This document shows, piece by piece, positions 5,319 through 6,670 of a DNA stretch of 6,670 nucleotides; the first letter of the stretch is position 1, and every line of letters starts with the position of its first letter. This stretch comes from CAYTQK01 sp964439745 (GTDB taxonomy: Bacteria; Desulfobacterota; Desulfobacteria; Desulfobacterales; Desulfosudaceae): contig CAYTQK010000191.1 in assembly GCA_964439745.1 (NCBI GenBank), positions 1-6,670 of the forward strand, in the 5' to 3' direction. The notes beneath the pieces were generated by a model. The model was not told the origin of the DNA. It worked only from the letters and a program-made list of their open reading frames with translations, and did no database searches. The translations under genes were made by a program, and so were the position numbers.

Positions 5319-6587
5319 TTATCCTTCTTTCTGACTGCCCGTACAGCTTCCCTCCGGTGGAAGAGTCAGGGCCGGTGCCGCCTCGTTGCCGGGGGCGGCC
5401 TGGAAACGCAGGAACAGGGCCAACAGGGCGCCGCCCAGGATCAGCCCCCCCGTCGTGGCAAACCCCATGGAAAACGATCCCGCCTCACCAAAAAATCCGA
5501 TCATGGCAGGAATCAGACCGCTGCCGCATAGAAAGGCCAGGGGAATGGTAAAGGCAATGGCCACGTTGCGGATATCCACGGAGAACAGCGAGGAGAGCGC
5601 CGTGAATCCGGCCGGAAAATAAATGGTGGACAGCACCGCCTGCAGGAACACCAGCAGAATCACCCAGCCGGGTTCGGCCAGCAGTCCCAGCAGGACAGTG
5701 GCCGTACCGGTCAGTAAAAAGGCCGATATGATGGTGCGACGGGCGCCGAATCGATCAGTAGCCCAGCCGCTGAGCAGGGCGGTCAGCAGGCCGGCAATGC
5801 GGGAAAAGGCCATGAAGGTATTGGCCATGCGCCGGCTGATGCCGATCTCCCCGGTCAGGTAGAGGGGCAGCATGTTATAGATCCCCATGGTGCTGCTGAT
5901 GGCCAGGCCGAAAAGGATGACCATCAGCCAGAACGATTTGCGGGCGAAGATGGCCTTGACCGCGGCCGGCCGGGGCGGCTGACCGGGGAAACACCCCCAG
6001 CGACTGTACCGCGCGAAAAAAAGACCGATGACAATGGTAACGCCGCCGATAACCGCCAGCACTGCTCGCCAGGAGAACCAGAGCATGAGGAGTTCGGCCA
6101 GCAGCGGCGCCGCCACGAAACCCAGGTTGGGCGCCAGTTCGTGGATGGAAACCGCCTTGCCCCAGTGCCGGGTTTCGACCATGTCGGTCAGGGTGGTGAC
6201 CCCCGAGGGAAGATAGAGGCCGGCAGCCATGCCCAGGAAAAACACTGCCGCCCGCACCGGCCAGAGGCCGCGGCTGACCGCCAGCACCAGCAGAACCAGG
6301 CCGACCAGAACGGCGGAAAGGGCGATGGTATAGCGATGGGTCAGCCGGGCGGAAACTAATCCCGACCCCATCATGGCTGCGAAATATCCGCCGGCCAGGA
6401 CAAAAAAAAGCATGCCCGCCTGGCTGTGCGAAATATGCAGCTCGGCCTCAATGGACGGCATCAGGGGCGACAGGGCCGTTCGGGCGACAAAGGTGAGAAA
6501 GAAAATCAAGGCCACAAAAAGAATGGGCCAGAGCCGCTGCCAGCGATAAAAAGGTTCCGGAGAGGTATGGTCATCGACGATCATCAT
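5319..6587 (-). CDS. Major facilitator superfamily (MFS) transporter
   Basis: The 422-residue product has about twelve hydrophobic helices in two halves joined by a charged cytoplasmic loop (about 193-217), the normal size and layout of an MFS carrier of the inner membrane. In the second half, GWATDRFGARR at 274-284 is the loop 8-9 copy of the MFS motif A (G-x-x-x-D-R-x-G-R-R). The first half has GSGLVSARLTHR (74-85) in the equivalent place, with the Asp replaced. HELAPNLGFVAAP at 149-161 is a typical helix-5 block. The substrate cannot be told from the sequence; anion or organic-acid carriers share these features. Two ATG codons in a row (6587 and 6584) are both possible starts; neither has a clear ribosome binding site. 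The gene is divergent from the one at 6651, with 63 bases between. Confidence 0.9.
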   Translation of the reverse strand: MMIVDDHTSPEPFYRWQRLWPILFVALIFFLTFVARTALSPLMPSIEAELHISHSQAGMLFFVLAGGYFAAMMGSGLVSARLTHRYTIALSAVLVGLVLLVLAVSRGLWPVRAAVFFLGMAAGLYLPSGVTTLTDMVETRHWGKAVSIHELAPNLGFVAAPLLAELLMLWFSWRAVLAVIGGVTIVIGLFFARYSRWGCFPGQPPRPAAVKAIFARKSFWLMVILFGLAISSTMGIYNMLPLYLTGEIGISRRMANTFMAFSRIAGLLTALLSGWATDRFGARRTIISAFLLTGTATVLLGLLAEPGWVILLVFLQAVLSTIYFPAGFTALSSLFSVDIRNVAIAFTIPLAFLCGSGLIPAMIGFFGEAGSFSMGFATTGGLILGGALLALFLRFQAAPGNEAAPALTLPPEGSCTGSQKEG

Positions 6588-6636
6588 TTTTCAATTGTAC
6601 ACAGACATGCTACATCATTTCAAAGAATAATCATTC

Positions 6637-6644
6637 AGGAGGAG
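6637..6644 (+). promoter_or_regulatory. Strong ribosome binding site of the gene at the right edge
   Basis: AGGAGGAG lies six bases before the ATG at 6651, close to ideal Shine-Dalgarno sequence and spacing. It is the best such site in the window and is the main reason for calling a gene from only 20 bases. Confidence 0.75.
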
Positions 6645-6650
6645 ACCACC

Positions 6651-6670
6651 ATGATCACCCTGTCCGTATC
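6651..6670 (+). CDS. Start of an unidentified gene, cut by the right edge
   Basis: Only six full codons are visible (MITLSV), behind a near-ideal ribosome binding site. Nothing can be said of the product. The gene is divergent from the MFS transporter, and the 63-base gap (6588-6650) must hold the promoters of both; no convincing -35/-10 pair was found there, only a small palindrome GAAT-AATC-ATTC at 6625-6636. Confidence 0.6.

Overview
The window looks like a piece of a GC-rich Gram-negative chromosome, most likely Desulfobacterota (former Deltaproteobacteria). This is inferred from the envelope-type gene content (DUF374 acyltransferase, ExoD), the codon use, and above all an in-frame TGA that reads as selenocysteine; use of selenocysteine in small thiol-redox proteins is characteristic of that group. 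No rRNA, tRNA, CRISPR array, IS element or phage gene was found.

Layout. Positions 1-385 are AT-rich, unlike the rest, and hold the 5' part of an unrecognised minus-strand gene that runs off the left edge. Positions 411-2359 look like a plus-strand operon of three genes with gaps of 23 and 3 bases: a DUF374 lysophospholipid acyltransferase-like protein, a membrane-anchored AhpD-like/carboxymuconolactone decarboxylase-like selenoprotein (TGA at 1415-1417 plus an immediate SECIS-like hairpin), and an ExoD-family membrane protein. Conventional gene calling would split the selenoprotein into a false 104-residue ORF and an N-terminally clipped fragment. Positions 2514-2805 (minus) are the wreck of an exported cyclophilin-type peptidyl-prolyl isomerase: an intact ribosome binding site and signal sequence joined directly to the last third of the domain. 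Positions 3034-3732 (plus) encode an uncharacterised protein whose C-terminal half resembles ParB-like proteins of polysaccharide loci.

From 3762 to 6587 three genes lie on the minus strand: a small zinc-ribbon/winged-helix protein with its own promoter, a nine-helix membrane protein with a spaced Asp/Asp/P-x-L-P pattern reminiscent of presenilin-type proteases, and an MFS transporter. A divergent gene starts at 6651 behind a strong ribosome binding site and is cut by the right edge after six codons.

How they may work together: the first operon acts at the cell envelope (lipid acylation, a membrane-tethered selenol/thiol redox or peroxidase activity, and an exopolysaccharide-related membrane protein). 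That they share a pathway is inferred from gene order only. The main discovery candidates are the selenoprotein with its SECIS element and the presenilin-like membrane protein; the internally deleted isomerase is a clear case of gene decay or of an assembly collapse.
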